Positions 28,307 through 50,501 of a stretch of DNA of 64,000 nucleotides are shown here, piece after piece. This DNA is from Anoplopoma fimbria. Taxonomy: Eukaryota > Chordata > Actinopteri > Perciformes > Anoplopomatidae. The stretch spans positions 16,927,971 through 16,991,970 of the forward strand of contig NC_072472.1 of the NCBI RefSeq assembly GCF_027596085.1. The letters are read 5' to 3'. The notes under the pieces are model-generated. The model was given only the letters and a program-made list of their open reading frames with translations, did not search any database and had not been told where the DNA came from. How positions within the stretch are numbered: position 1 is the first letter of the stretch; every line of letters starts with the position of its first letter. The position numbers were made by a program, and so were the translations under genes.

Positions 28307-30090
28307 AGAGCCGCACACGCAAACACACTGCCACCCAGCCCCTCAGTAATAAATCAGCTGCCTTGCTGCATCCAGTGAGGCTGAACCAAGGCAGTGTGCT
28401 GCAGACCTGCTGTCCTGTGTTGTCCCCCTGGCTAATTTCAGCACAGTCCAATGCCCAGAGTCATGTCTGCTGCAGAGAGCGGGGATGAAAAGCTGTCCTG
28501 TGAAGCCTATTTCTGGGCTCCATCATCCTGGATCCCTCTCTCCCCCTCCTCCTTCTCTCCTTCAACCTCCTCTTTCTTCCTCCTTCCCCTCCTTTGCTCA
28601 CGTCTGTGTGCAGCGCTCAGTCTTGCAAACTACCACTGTCTCAGTGTTTCGGTCCCCATCTCTGCTTTGTTGTCTCCCTCTCTTTCTCTGTGCGTCTCTC
28701 TCTCGCTCATGGAATCGCTCTATCTCTGTCACACTCTGTGAGCATGCAACACCCCCCCCTCCTCCTCCTCTTCTCATAGATCTGCTCTCTCTCCTCCCTC
28801 TCCTTCCCTCCCTCCCTCCAGCGCTCCTCTGGTAAATGTGCTTGGATTGCTACCCTGATCGCTGCTTTACTTATGCTTGCAAGAATGCCTCCCACCGTAC
28901 TGCTGTGTCTGTTCCTGCCTGAAGTGGCACAGAAAAAAAGGGATTGGAGATCTAACCGTGCCTTTTGGCCCGTCTCCACTGCAATCCTTTGTTCCAGTCT
29001 GGGAGCTCGGCGGTGTTTCCCTCTACTCTTTGAATGCTCTCTTCCTCTCTTGCCTCCCTCTCAGTCACACATCATCCAGCCCATACTTCCAGGAGGAGGT
29101 TTACAGGGGAATTGTGGCTCTGCTCCACCCCATCCCCCATCCATCCCCTCCCTTTCTCCATCTTACTGTACTGGAGATGAAAACACACCTATTTCACCCT
29201 GACCCAACCCTCACACCCGTCCTGTATTTCCTCTCCTTATCTTCCCTTTCTCATTCCTCATTCTGTTAATTTCCCCCATCCTCCATTACATCCCCCCGTG
29301 ATCCCTCTCCCTCTCAGGAGAGATGAGAGCCGTATCATACTTTGCTGTGACATTGAAAGCTGCATTCATTAGATTTATGTAAAGGTGGTGTGGAAATGAG
29401 ATGGACTCCCTCCAACAGATTCAGGCAGATGTATGGAGCGGAATTAACATGTTCACACACAGCAGACAAGACATACATGTACCTTCATCTAAGAGACAAG
29501 ACACGAGAGTATGCAAAACAAGAGACAATAAAGAAGCACAAGTTTGTTTGTTTTTCTCCAAGGTGTGAGTCATAGCAAGGTTTTCCCATCTAGAGGACTG
29601 AGTCAAGTAAATGATGCAGTGGCATGACAAGAGACCCAGCACACTAGAATGAAGTCATGGCTTGAGGTGACAAGTTCAATTCATTTGTGCTGCAACTCTA
29701 TTTAGTTACGCGTCTTTGATTTTGGATGACATGCTTTTCTGGTTGACAGCTTATTTGTTGCAGAATAAGGTGCATGCCTTTGAGGCTCTTTGGAATATCT
29801 GATACCACCTTTATGTCTTAAAATCCTGTACTCTAGTATTTCTGAAAAAAAACCATCTAGCAAATAGTAGTGGGGTGAGCAAATTCACAATCACAGCCCT
29901 TACACAACAACCTCTACAATGCATCAGTGATCGATCAAACTATCTAGTCATGTATGTTTATGAAGAAATTATTAATTCCCTCTGCACGTGTTTGTGAGGG
30001 AGAGAAAGACTGAGTGGGGTAGACGGAGCGAATGAGGATTTTTTTGTTAGTTCAGCATCTTCAGCGGGGGGGGATTTGGGGTCTTTCCCT

Positions 30091-30300
30091 TACCAAGGAC
30101 ATATGGTGTAGCAGTGCTGTTGGGGAGTGCGGGGAGGGGAGGCGGGCAGTGGAGTGTAATGGCTCTGGTACGGCGATGCTTGGTCGCAAGCAGAGCAGCT
30201 GAAGCGCTGGCATCAGCCGGTCGGCGCTCCGAGAAGAGATTTCAGAGCTGGATGTCACATTATGAGAGAGAAGCGCAGGTGTGTCTTCAGTGGCCTAGAA
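30091..30300 (-). other. GC-rich block ending in a possible splice donor (candidate upstream non-coding exon)
   Basis: On the minus strand this 210-bp GC-rich island in AT-rich surroundings ends ATATGTCCTTG|GTAAGGG, a good donor. It could be an upstream 5' exon of the connexin, but no acceptor pairing was established. The short frame it contains has no recognisable homology. Confidence 0.2.
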
Positions 30301-31916
30301 CAGCCGGCGTCAAGCATGCATAAACACACATACTGTACTCAAACATGTATCCCCATAAACAATAACATTAACAATAAGACAAATGTAATTCATATTAGAA
30401 AAGGTCCTAATGTAAGGAAAAGCATAAAGAACAGCAAATGTAAAACTTAGCATTTTCACAGTTTATTCTGCAGGGATCCAATATCATAAATAAATAATTT
30501 CTTCTCAGCTTGATCTTATATGTCCCATATGTAAGGTGACATTATCCTCACAACAAGGACAATTGTGGAAATCAGAGGTGATTAGCAATTAATGTGAGTA
30601 CCACTATGATGAATCACGTTTTAGTATACAAATGAATGCAGGTGGAAAGAGAGGACCCCGGCTTAGTCAGTGCCTCAGCAAGATCCCTGCCATTTGAATT
30701 CACAAATATGACAAAGTGGATTATTTCTTTCTTGAGCCGAAGAAACATCAGTAGAGAAACAAATATAAGTGGCATATATTATGCATATAATTATGCGTCA
30801 TATTAGAAAACCAATGGGAACTATACCCTCATGTATTTAATATCTCAGTGTTCTGAAGGCTTAAAAACCCAATTTTACCTCTCATCCCTCCATCAACAGC
30901 TCCTAATATAGACTGAGGCAGATTTGTCCAGTGAAATCAATTTAAGGTAAAACCACTTAAATCTATCAATAGTTTTCTGCTTGTTGGTATGCTGTGATAG
31001 ATTAAGATATTTGTAACTCCTTGGGTTGGTGGGTGATATTATTACAGGTTTAAATGGACGATGTTCCTGTAATTAGTGAACCAGTCTTCATTTTATGTAA
31101 CGTATCACTATAATAGAACTGTGTTAAACAATTTCAAGGTTAATTGATTTAACAAGTTGTTATTGAAGCAGGTGAATAAAGTCACCTTGTATGTTGCCAC
31201 GGGGCTTCAACCTTCTAGACAGCAGCTGTGACCTCCAGTGAGCTGTCATAAGCAATCGAGAGGGATGCTACATTGAGTCCTGTAAACATTACAGATACTC
31301 ATTTTAAAAAGTGCCTCACACCCACGTTATGCCACCCATAACTGTGATTTAATTTAGTTCACATAGATAACAATGCCAGTTGGCTTGATGTTGAAAGATT
31401 ACAAGCAAAACCTACAAAATATATGAATGTAGATATGCACATTGCACTGAGGTCTTTGAAAAGTCCTCCCTGAACTGAAAAAACCCTACAAGATGTGCAT
31501 TATATTCTTAAGTGAGGTTGAGTCTAGACTTAAGCATTCCTGATTATTATTATAAAAGTATTAGGCCTATATAGAATTGTAAGCCTACACAAGTATTACA
31601 CAGACATTATTAGTAAGGATACACTGAATAAATGCGTCGAATCAAGTCAATAACAAGCTCCATCTGGGAAACAATAATGAATATAAAACATTTGAACTGA
31701 GTAAGTAAATTGGTGAATTTCAGTATTAAGAGGAAATATAAGGACAACATGTCTGTGGTATAAACTCCATGTCGAATACGAATTAAATGAGGAAAATGAT
31801 ACTTACCAATTTCATTTCAACATCTGCAAAGGCCACTATCAGTGTAATGGGACGACCGATGAGTGAGATAATCATGAAAGTTGCTTATTAGGTGAGACAT
31901 TGGCGGTGGGGTGGGT

Positions 31917-32143
31917 GCGCCCTCTTGTGGGCAAACAAACACACAACAATCTCCATTGACAGGCTGGCTCTTCTGGTTTAGCCTTTAGCCTCCTGTTTGA
32001 CTACTATACGTCCGACTGATGAAACATATGTGGTTTATAAAACAAACCGTGTCTATTTAGTGTTAAATGATGTAGTGCGTCGCTCTGCCACATGGCTACA
32101 CCCTTTGTGTCATGACGTGTTTGTCTCCACCAGTAGAGGGCAG
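31917..32143. promoter_or_regulatory. Pair of opposed CTCF-like motifs upstream of rab6a
   Basis: The minus strand at 31917-31930 reads CCACAAGAGGGCGC and the plus strand at 32130-32143 reads CCAGTAGAGGGCAG. Both are full core matches in opposite orientation, about 200 bp apart, and 325-550 bp before the rab6a start codon. A domain boundary between the connexin and rab6a blocks is a reasonable hypothesis; only the motifs are seen. Confidence 0.4.
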
Positions 32144-32442
32144 CATAACAGTATGGCTGACTAACTAATAGTGTCAACTTTGTGTGTGAAGAAGAAGAGT
32201 AGCCCAGGGTGGCTAACTGTGGTCTAGACATGTCAGAGAACTGACAAGTAATGCTAACTTGTCCGCAGTAGTTAGGGAGTTATCAGAAAAGTGCCTGGAA
32301 GCCTAAAGGAAGGATTTTAGAGCGTGAACCTCCTGCCACGTGGCCCGTGTTGAGGGTTCTGGAACCAGTACAACGTAACGGATCCCAGACCTGTGATATC
32401 TGACTGGTAGCTAGCATTAGCCGGCTAGCTCCCGAAAAGTAA

Positions 32443-43676
<11,234 letters not shown>

Positions 43677-45407
43677 TGCCAGCTTATGTCATTGCTTGAT
43701 ATTTCTCTCCTGGCTCTTTCTTAAACCCAGTTTGTTTTTCTGTACCTGTACCTTTCACTGCACCCCTTTCTGCACCCCAGCCTGAAAGAGTTTAGACACT
43801 ACAGCCGTTATACTTTCCTTTGTGAAAAAAAACCGCTCTGAAAGGACTTTCTGGAAGTCGTAAATCACTGACAGTGAATATTTGCACTGTAACCCACATA
43901 CGATAAAACTCTATTCACAGGTGTCTGTCATTTCAAACAGAAGTCACAGTGATGTAGTTTGTGTTTAAAAATGACCTTTTGAACCAATCTGAAAAAAAAG
44001 TTAAATAATGCTTTAAACTTAATACGCACAATGTGGGTGTTGTGCGCATTTGTAAGTAAACATAATTTGTGCTGTTGCTATCGACTGGCAAGGACTCATT
44101 CATGTATCTGTTCCTTTTTTTCACTGTCTGGAATAATTTATGGAAAAGGTTGCAGAGTTGTGCTGAGGAGAATTAATTGGGGCTTACGTTGACACGTATA
44201 CTGTACACCCACGATGCCAGAGCTTTGTGGTGCTTGTACTGGCAGAGTCAGTTATCCCAACATGTACCAGCAAGATATGACAAGTGAACATCACAGAATG
44301 GTCTCAGACCAGCACAAACACATGACACCTACTACAAAACCAACACTATCACTACACCATCCACATTACCGTCCTTCCTCTTTTCCCACACTTTATTTTT
44401 ACCTTGGCTTCCATTTTCTATTACCATTTGAATAGATCTTTAATTATTTTTTTTTCTAAAGACTACAGATATAGATTAAACTATTTCTTGGAAGATAGTG
44501 TTGGAGAAAGATATTCTCGTATATTAAGAGTCATAATCATAAAACCCACTGTAAACATTAGAGATGGAGATATATGCCTTTTGGAGTTCAATTGTAGAGG
44601 GCTTCCTTGGCTTTGGGTTTATATAGGTAAGTTTGGTATGTTTGATGAACACTTTAAATACTTTTTTTTTTTTCTTTTGCTTGTTAATTTGTTGGTATTG
44701 ATTTTCTTGTTAGTGATTATTCTACATGTGTATTTAATCCACAATGACTTGTAATATTTATTTCAATTGGACTCATATTTCTTTTTTTTATGGCTGTTTA
44801 TTAATAGCTTCACTTTTGGCGCAAGTCCCGAATCACTAATAAAATATGCATCCATCTTGACCACCTTCAGCAGAAAGAGTGGAGAGCCTCTGCTGTACGA
44901 TCTACCACCTCTAAATGGCAATTTGATCTTACTCATAATACAGTGCAATTATTGTGTGAACTTAAACGGAGGAGAGTCTGATTTGTATAGCATAGTAGCC
45001 CCTAACGTTTCTGTCTGGAATGGTTTTAAATGAAAAAATAAAAATACACTTGTCACTTCTGCTGGAATTCATCAATGTCTTATTGAGAGCTTTACGATTT
45101 GGCTTCAACTACTTACATGGTATCTTTAAAAATCAAAGATGAAATACTAAGAGTATTGCAGGGATGTTAATCTGTAAATCTTCAACCTATCACTTAAAAT
45201 CAAAGGCTCACTTTGCATGGAATGGGAAAGCAATCAATATATCCAACAAACAATTTGTATAGCACTTATTGTTAGTGCAATGCAAAATGTATACGTGACT
45301 GAGAGGCTGGACAGTAATAGCTATTCCACCAAATTAGAACTTTGTCTGATTTTCTAACATGAATACAGCAGTCAAAAATGTTTTGTTTCTTCGACAGTGT
45401 GGATCCA
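43677..45407. other. rab6a 3' UTR and intergenic DNA to dnajb13
   Basis: The first part must contain the rab6a 3' UTR, since the stop codon is at 43674-43676. The AT-rich frame at 44404-44754 is dominated by Phe/Leu/Ile runs and matches nothing I know. No trace of the genes that lie between RAB6A and DNAJB13 in human was seen. Confidence 0.5.
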
Positions 45408-45494
45408 TGCTCTCGCGATACTTACAAAAAATGACCGCGGTTCAGCAATTAATGCATGTCCCGCGAGAGTATCCCGAGCTGTTACCCTGGAAAC
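45408..45494 (+). promoter_or_regulatory. dnajb13 promoter elements: TCTCGCGA pair and RFX X-box
   Basis: TCTCGCGATACTT near 45412 and the inverted CCGCGAGAGTATC near 45460 are matches to the TCTCGCGAGA core-promoter motif of TATA-less genes. GTTACCCTGGAAAC at 45481-45494 is an X-box: half-sites GTTACC and GGAAAC with a 2-nt spacer, one mismatch from a perfect palindrome. It lies 119 bp before the ATG. RFX factors drive ciliary genes through this site, which fits the axonemal role of DNAJB13. Confidence 0.6.
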
Positions 45495-45612
45495 CAAGCT
45501 AAACAACTCCTGCTCCGAACGCAAGCGTTTCTATTTTGAGGCCCAGGCTGCGTGGACACATATTGAGCTTTTCTGTGATATTTGAAGTTAATTTTAAGCA
45601 TTTACCTCCATT

Positions 45613-48102
45613 ATGGGTAGCGATTACTACGAGACGCTGGAAATAAACAGAAATGCAACCGACGCAGTTATCAAAAAGGCGTAAGTTCTAGTAAACTACC
45701 AACCGGAAGTCTTTAACTAGTTAAAACGTGACCATCAGGCGTGTTGCTTATGTCTGTTATCCTCTTTTACATAAACCAGATATCGACGTCTTGCATTGAA
45801 GTTTCATCCGATCAGGAACAGAGAATCTGGAAGCTCAGAGACATTCACTGAACTGGGTGAAGCCTACGACGTGTTGAGCGACCGTGAGTGCGACAGGGAG
45901 GCTGAGAGAGTCGAGAGCACAATCCTCCTCTCACCAAAGCTCCGTCTATCCACTGCATGGACACTGGCAGTGTGTGTCTACAACAATAACCTTTCTTTTT
46001 TGTGACAGCTCGAAAAAAGGCAACCTATGACAAGTTTGGTGAGGAGGGTCTCAAAGGTGGTATCCCACCTGAGTTTGGCAGCAGTGGGGCTTGGTCATCT
46101 AAATATGTCTACCATGGGAACCCAGACAAAACATTCAAAGAGTTTTTTGGAGGAGACAACCCATTTGCAGGTGAGCGGAAAAAGACCATGGGGAATGTTC
46201 TTATTCAAATGTACTATTTACATAAACTAAACTCGTTTGTTTTTTGCTAGACTTCTTTACAAATGATACACCACTTCAGTTCGGCGGCCTCCAACCAGGA
46301 GTGGTGAAAACACAAGATCCTCAAATAGAGCGAGACATTCATTTGTCCCTGGATGATCTCTTCCACGGATGCACAAAAAAGATTAAGATATCTCGCAGGG
46401 TAAGAGCTTTTTTATGTGAGATAACTATCTTCTTTCGTCCCACCGCTTATTTTACATTCTTTCACGTTTGCCTCACTTGTTTAACAGGTTATGAATGAGG
46501 ATGGATACACGTCCAGTATCAAAGACAAGATCCTGACTATAGATGTGAAGCCTGGATGGAGAGAAGGAACGAAAATTATTTTCCCCAAAGAGGGAGATCA
46601 GGTAAAAGAGTAATACATCACCATTTGCCATTGCGATTTAAGACAGCTGTAATAATGGTCACTGATAAACATATGCTGTTATTCTGTTAAGAGGTTTTGA
46701 CTTGTTGTTGTTCTTGTTCTTCTTATGTACTGACCAATTGCTGCCTCTGTGAGAACGGTCAGAAAAAGGGCTGAGAAAGTGTGATTTGTAATGGTTTCAC
46801 CTGTTTGGTTAAGGTTAGCTTAAGTTGTTCTGGTTGAGGTGAGGATGAGTTATTTTTGGATAAAGGCAAAGTAAAGATGTGGTCATATTCTGCATGGTTC
46901 CTCTATTTCTTTGCCCAATGCAACGTTTCTTACAAGAAAGTGTGTAATGGCCTGAGTTTTGGCTTGTGGCGCTGTCCCTGGTGCTGATTTATCAAACACT
47001 GTTAGAATTATTTCTTAGCTAATTGGACTTGATTATATACAGCCCCAGCTTATAGATGATAAGGGATGGTTCGTAAAATGGTTATTCATTTGATTAATAC
47101 TAAATGTATTTTTTAGCATCTCTCAATGTATATTGTACTTATTTTTCACCACAGAACGCAAGTGTAGATATATGTATCAGGTTAAGATAACAGAAAATAA
47201 TGCTTTAAAATGAACAGCTAAGAAAACAAATTTGGGGAAATGCATTTAAAGGGTTTCTACTTTCCACTGGATCCGATGCAATGCCACCAGTAGGTGGCCT
47301 CAGTTGATCACTTCCAAGGTGCTCACACATGGCCATAATTAATATAACCACTTAGTAAATAATGGCTTATTTTTGGCCTCTCTTTCCTCTTTTGTTTTGC
47401 TTGATGCAACTGCATGTTTATCATATTACTGTATTCTACCTTTAGGGACCAAACAGCATCCCTGCAGATATTGTGTTCATAGTGCGACAGAAGAGTCATC
47501 CTCTGTTTGCTAGAGAGAACAATGACCTGATCTACAAGGCACAAATCACTCTGCAGATGGTGAGTCGTGGTAATGAGAGCCAGAACAATTATAAGTCATA
47601 CTTAGAGATTTGGTTTAAGCAGAATAAACACTGAACCTTTCCCACAGGCCTTGACTGGGTTATCTGTGGATGTGCAGACACTAGATGGCAGGCTAATCAG
47701 TATTCCCATCAATGACATTGTGGAGTAAGTGGAATACTAAATAACTCATTCATTCATTTTTGTCATCCTATTAATTTGACACTAAAGATCAATTCAGAGA
47801 GAGCTGATCATAAGAAATTCAAGCCCTTTATAGAAACAGTACACTGATATTACAAAAAGACATTTCTTAAAGAATAGGCATTGTTTTAGGTTTGTGCATC
47901 ATGTGCATTAAATAAAAATGTCCTGTCTCTGATTTGTTTCTTAATCAGCCCTTCATACAACAAAGTGGTGACGGGAGAGGGAATGCCGCTGGCCAAGGAT
48001 CCTTCCCAGAGGGGAAACCTCATCATAACTTTTGACATCCAGTTTCCCAAGAAGCTCTCAACCGAGAGGAAGCATCTGATCAAACAAGCTCTAGCTTTTT
48101 AA
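45613..48102 (+). CDS. dnajb13: DnaJ homologue subfamily B member 13 (axonemal radial-spoke HSP40)
   Basis: Axonemal HSP40-like protein of the radial spoke neck in cilia and sperm flagella. Exons: 45613-45680, 45780-45883, 46009-46170, 46251-46399, 46488-46601, 47446-47559, 47648-47724 and 47949-48102, giving 942 nt and 313 residues (human 316). Residues 1-65 form the J domain, followed by [23 protein letters not shown] and the two C-terminal substrate-binding beta domains ([50 protein letters not shown]). The J domain has HPI at 32-34 in place of the HPD needed to stimulate HSP70; loss of HPD is a family trait (human HPL). The start is fixed by MGSDYYETL. It is tail to tail with ucp2, stop codons 197 bp apart, as in mammals. 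Confidence 0.96.
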
Positions 48103-48299
48103 AACTGATCAGATTATAATACATGTGTTGCTATCCTGTGACTCACGATTCATGTGTTCATGAGAGGGAGGCGTATCATCACCATTTATAAAACTTTGAC
48201 ACTTGAGTTGAAATAGACACTAGGAGGTATCCAAAAGTAAAGAAATTTGTAAACAGCACCACTGTGCTACAACATCGGCCTTCTGACAGACATTAACGG

Positions 48300-49802
48300 T
48301 TACAGTACAGTTGTGAAGTTGTGATTCGCTGCCATCATGGCTCGTTTCAGCTGCTCGTATGTCACAAACATCACCACGTTCCACGAGCCCAGGCGTAAGA
48401 AAGATGGCATGAACCTCAAGGAAAAACAACAGAAAAACAAACATCATTGATTGCCACTCATTCATAATAACAGCTGTTTTGTACATTTACTTTACAACCA
48501 TGTTCTCTCTTCTTCCTCCTCTATAAATGTGTGATCTATATCCTCATTAATCCTCTAAATATTGTCCACCCAGTCAATGCTTACCCCTTATAAAAGGCAA
48601 GCGGTCCCTCTTTGGTCATCATGGCAGCAGCACAACTGAAGACACTTTTGTACTGGCCAATAGCAGCGTTCATATATCTTGTTTTGACCACATCAACTGG
48701 AGAGGCAATCACCGTTGTGCACAGCCCAGCACCAAACGCTGATACCAAGTGGCAGGGCAGATTATCTGTGGAGTAAAAGTTTAATGTTACTGCTCCAAAG
48801 AGAAGAACGCTGGAGCATAATGTCACTCGCCTCTGCATGTTGTCATGCACTGCCTGTTTACCTGTCAGGGAAGTGGACTTAATGAGGGTATCCTTGATGA
48901 AATCGTACGTCACCAGCTCAGTGCAGTTGACAATTGCATTTCGTGCAATGTTTGGACCTGTGCCTGCATGATGGTATAAAAGATTTGTTTTAAGAAATGA
49001 AAGGAGACGCTTTAAAAACTAAATAATCACCTTAAACTCAAGCTACTGTACCTTTCCACAGACCACGAATGCCTTCTTCTTTAGCTATGGTCTTGTAAGC
49101 ATTAATAGTGCCACAGTAGCGTCTGGCTTGCCCAGGAGTCCTGGCCTGTGCCTGGAAGCGGACCTTCACTACATCTGTAGGCTGAGCAAAAGCGACCGCC
49201 ATGGCCCCAGTGGTACATCCTGCAAGCAGTCGAGTTCCGATACCAACATCTGTACCAGAGAGGAGGAGAGGTGTCAGGCCTGATTGGTCCCTTGACTAGC
49301 TAAGATCAGAATTAATTCATAGATACCCACGATCAGAGCCTTTGGTGTAGAACTGTTTGACAGAGTCATAGAGGCCAATGCGGACAGAGGAGAAGCTCAT
49401 CTGCCTCTGGAGTCCTGCCACCAGTCCACTGTAAAGGCTCCTGGGCCCCTCTGTACGCACCATGGTGGCGATGGTGCCAAACACCCCCCGATACTTCACT
49501 GCAGAGCCTTTCCCTGCAGCTGCTGAAGCCCTGACCTCTCCTTGTATCTGTGCAGGATAAAATCATATGATAGGGAAGGATAAGAAAGAATGGGGGACTG
49601 TTAGATACAGTATGCTCACATATGTGCACATTCAATACCGAGATATGATGTGTTGATTATCAAAAAGCTTGTTTACCTGAAGCCGCACTTTGGCTGTGTC
49701 CAGGGGAAAGGTGAGCAGGTCAGCGATGCAGCCTGCAGCTCCGGCTCCTACAAACTTCACAGCTGCTGATGGAGGCACATCTGCAGGTCCAAATCCAACC
49801 AT
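48300..49802 (-). CDS. ucp2: Mitochondrial uncoupling protein 2
   Basis: Inner-membrane carrier of the SLC25 family that transports anions/protons and limits membrane potential and ROS. Coding exons in transcript order: 49802-49677, 49547-49331, 49249-49052, 48963-48862, 48765-48585 and 48414-48300, giving 939 nt and 312 residues (human 309). Three tandem carrier repeats carry the signatures [20 protein letters not shown] and [10 protein letters not shown]. The UCP-specific [20 protein letters not shown] and [19 protein letters not shown] are present. All introns are GT-AG. The acceptor for exon 4 was chosen as TGCAG|GCACAGG because it restores [11 protein letters not shown]. Identity as ucp2 rather than ucp3 comes from position next to dnajb13 and the first-exon sequence. 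Exon 2 is unusually close to that of ucp3. Confidence 0.96.
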
Positions 49803-49883
49803 TTTCCAGAATTATTTCGATCAATAGATGGATCGAAAAGTGGCTTATTATCAATGTGGACAGGACAAGACGCTCCTCCAAAA

Positions 49884-50382
49884 TCTGAAAAAAAAGACCC
49901 CAATACACATTTTATCCAAATTTATTTTATGGAAAAATGCCCTGAGCTATTGCATGGCTGATTTTACACCTCCATTAAGCTAAAGAGGAATCCTAAGGTA
50001 GAGGTTTTAGTGGTGCTAAAGTAAGACAACCGTTCAGTACATTCTGTGCAGACAGGGAGATCCTGGGCTCACATAAGCTAAAACACATTCCACCTAGTTT
50101 AAAGTGTGAGTTTTGGTTATTATTTCTTACCTTTAATGGAGCAGTTTAGAAAAGAGACATTAGATATCAGGATTCTCTAAAGGCGTCTCTCTGGCTGAAC
50201 TTTGTCCCAGCTATAAATTGGTTTCCTTGTTTTGCCATAGAAGATTTTTCAGAAGTGATGAGCCTTAAAATCATACTCCAAATCCTGAAAAAAACAAGCA
50301 GAAATAAGGTTGAAAAAAAACAATAGCAGCGAAACAGTATTAACACTAGTATAAATATGACCAAAATAAAGTCACATTTACC
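49884..50382 (-). other. ucp2: ucp2 5' untranslated exons
   Basis: Three UTR pieces are readable on the minus strand. The coding exon extends upstream to 49884 (acceptor TTTCAG). A separate exon runs 50284-50131 between TTTTTTTCAG and GTAAGAAAT. A first exon ends at 50382 with GTAAATG. Two non-coding leader exons are the known arrangement of mammalian UCP2. Exon 1 start is inferred only from the TATA-like box at 50494. Confidence 0.7.
50167..50274 (-). CDS. Upstream ORF in ucp2 leader exon 2 (35 codons)
   Basis: ATG at 50274 opens a frame of 35 residues, starting MILRLITSEKSSMAKQ and closing with TGA at 50169-50167, entirely inside the leader exon 50131-50284. Mammalian UCP2 leader exon 2 carries a uORF of about 36 codons that represses translation. 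This copy has the same place and nearly the same length. Whether the peptide sequence is conserved I cannot tell. The role in repression is by analogy. Confidence 0.6.
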   Translation of the reverse strand: MILRLITSEKSSMAKQGNQFIAGTKFSQRDAFRES

Positions 50383-50493
50383 GTTACTTGTGTTGTAGAA
50401 GGTAAAATCCCTGGTAAAATGCCTCTCCAAATGAATAGCCAAATGAATCGGTGAAAGAACAGGATGCAGTACTGTGTGGAAGAGAACCGCCTC

Positions 50494-50501
50494 TTTAAAT
50501 A
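50494..50501 (-). promoter_or_regulatory. ucp2 TATA-like box
   Basis: The minus strand reads GTATTTAAAG. Transcription would start near 50465-50470, leaving a first exon of roughly 85 nt ending at 50382. No experimental support in the sequence itself. Confidence 0.4.

Noticed and set aside
28440..28460. Neuron-restrictive silencer (RE1) near the connexin promoter
   Set aside because: Only half-sites are seen here and near 27638; the second half (GGACAGCGCC or complement) is missing at any normal spacing.
27473..29269. Several overlapping plus- and minus-strand frames of 60-130 residues
   Set aside because: CT-rich strand-biased DNA opens frames in many registers; composition is Ser/Pro/Leu-rich and no splice-supported homology is seen.
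44404..44754. 116-residue plus-strand frame
   Set aside because: AT-rich with long Phe/Leu/Ile runs; no conserved motif and no splice context.
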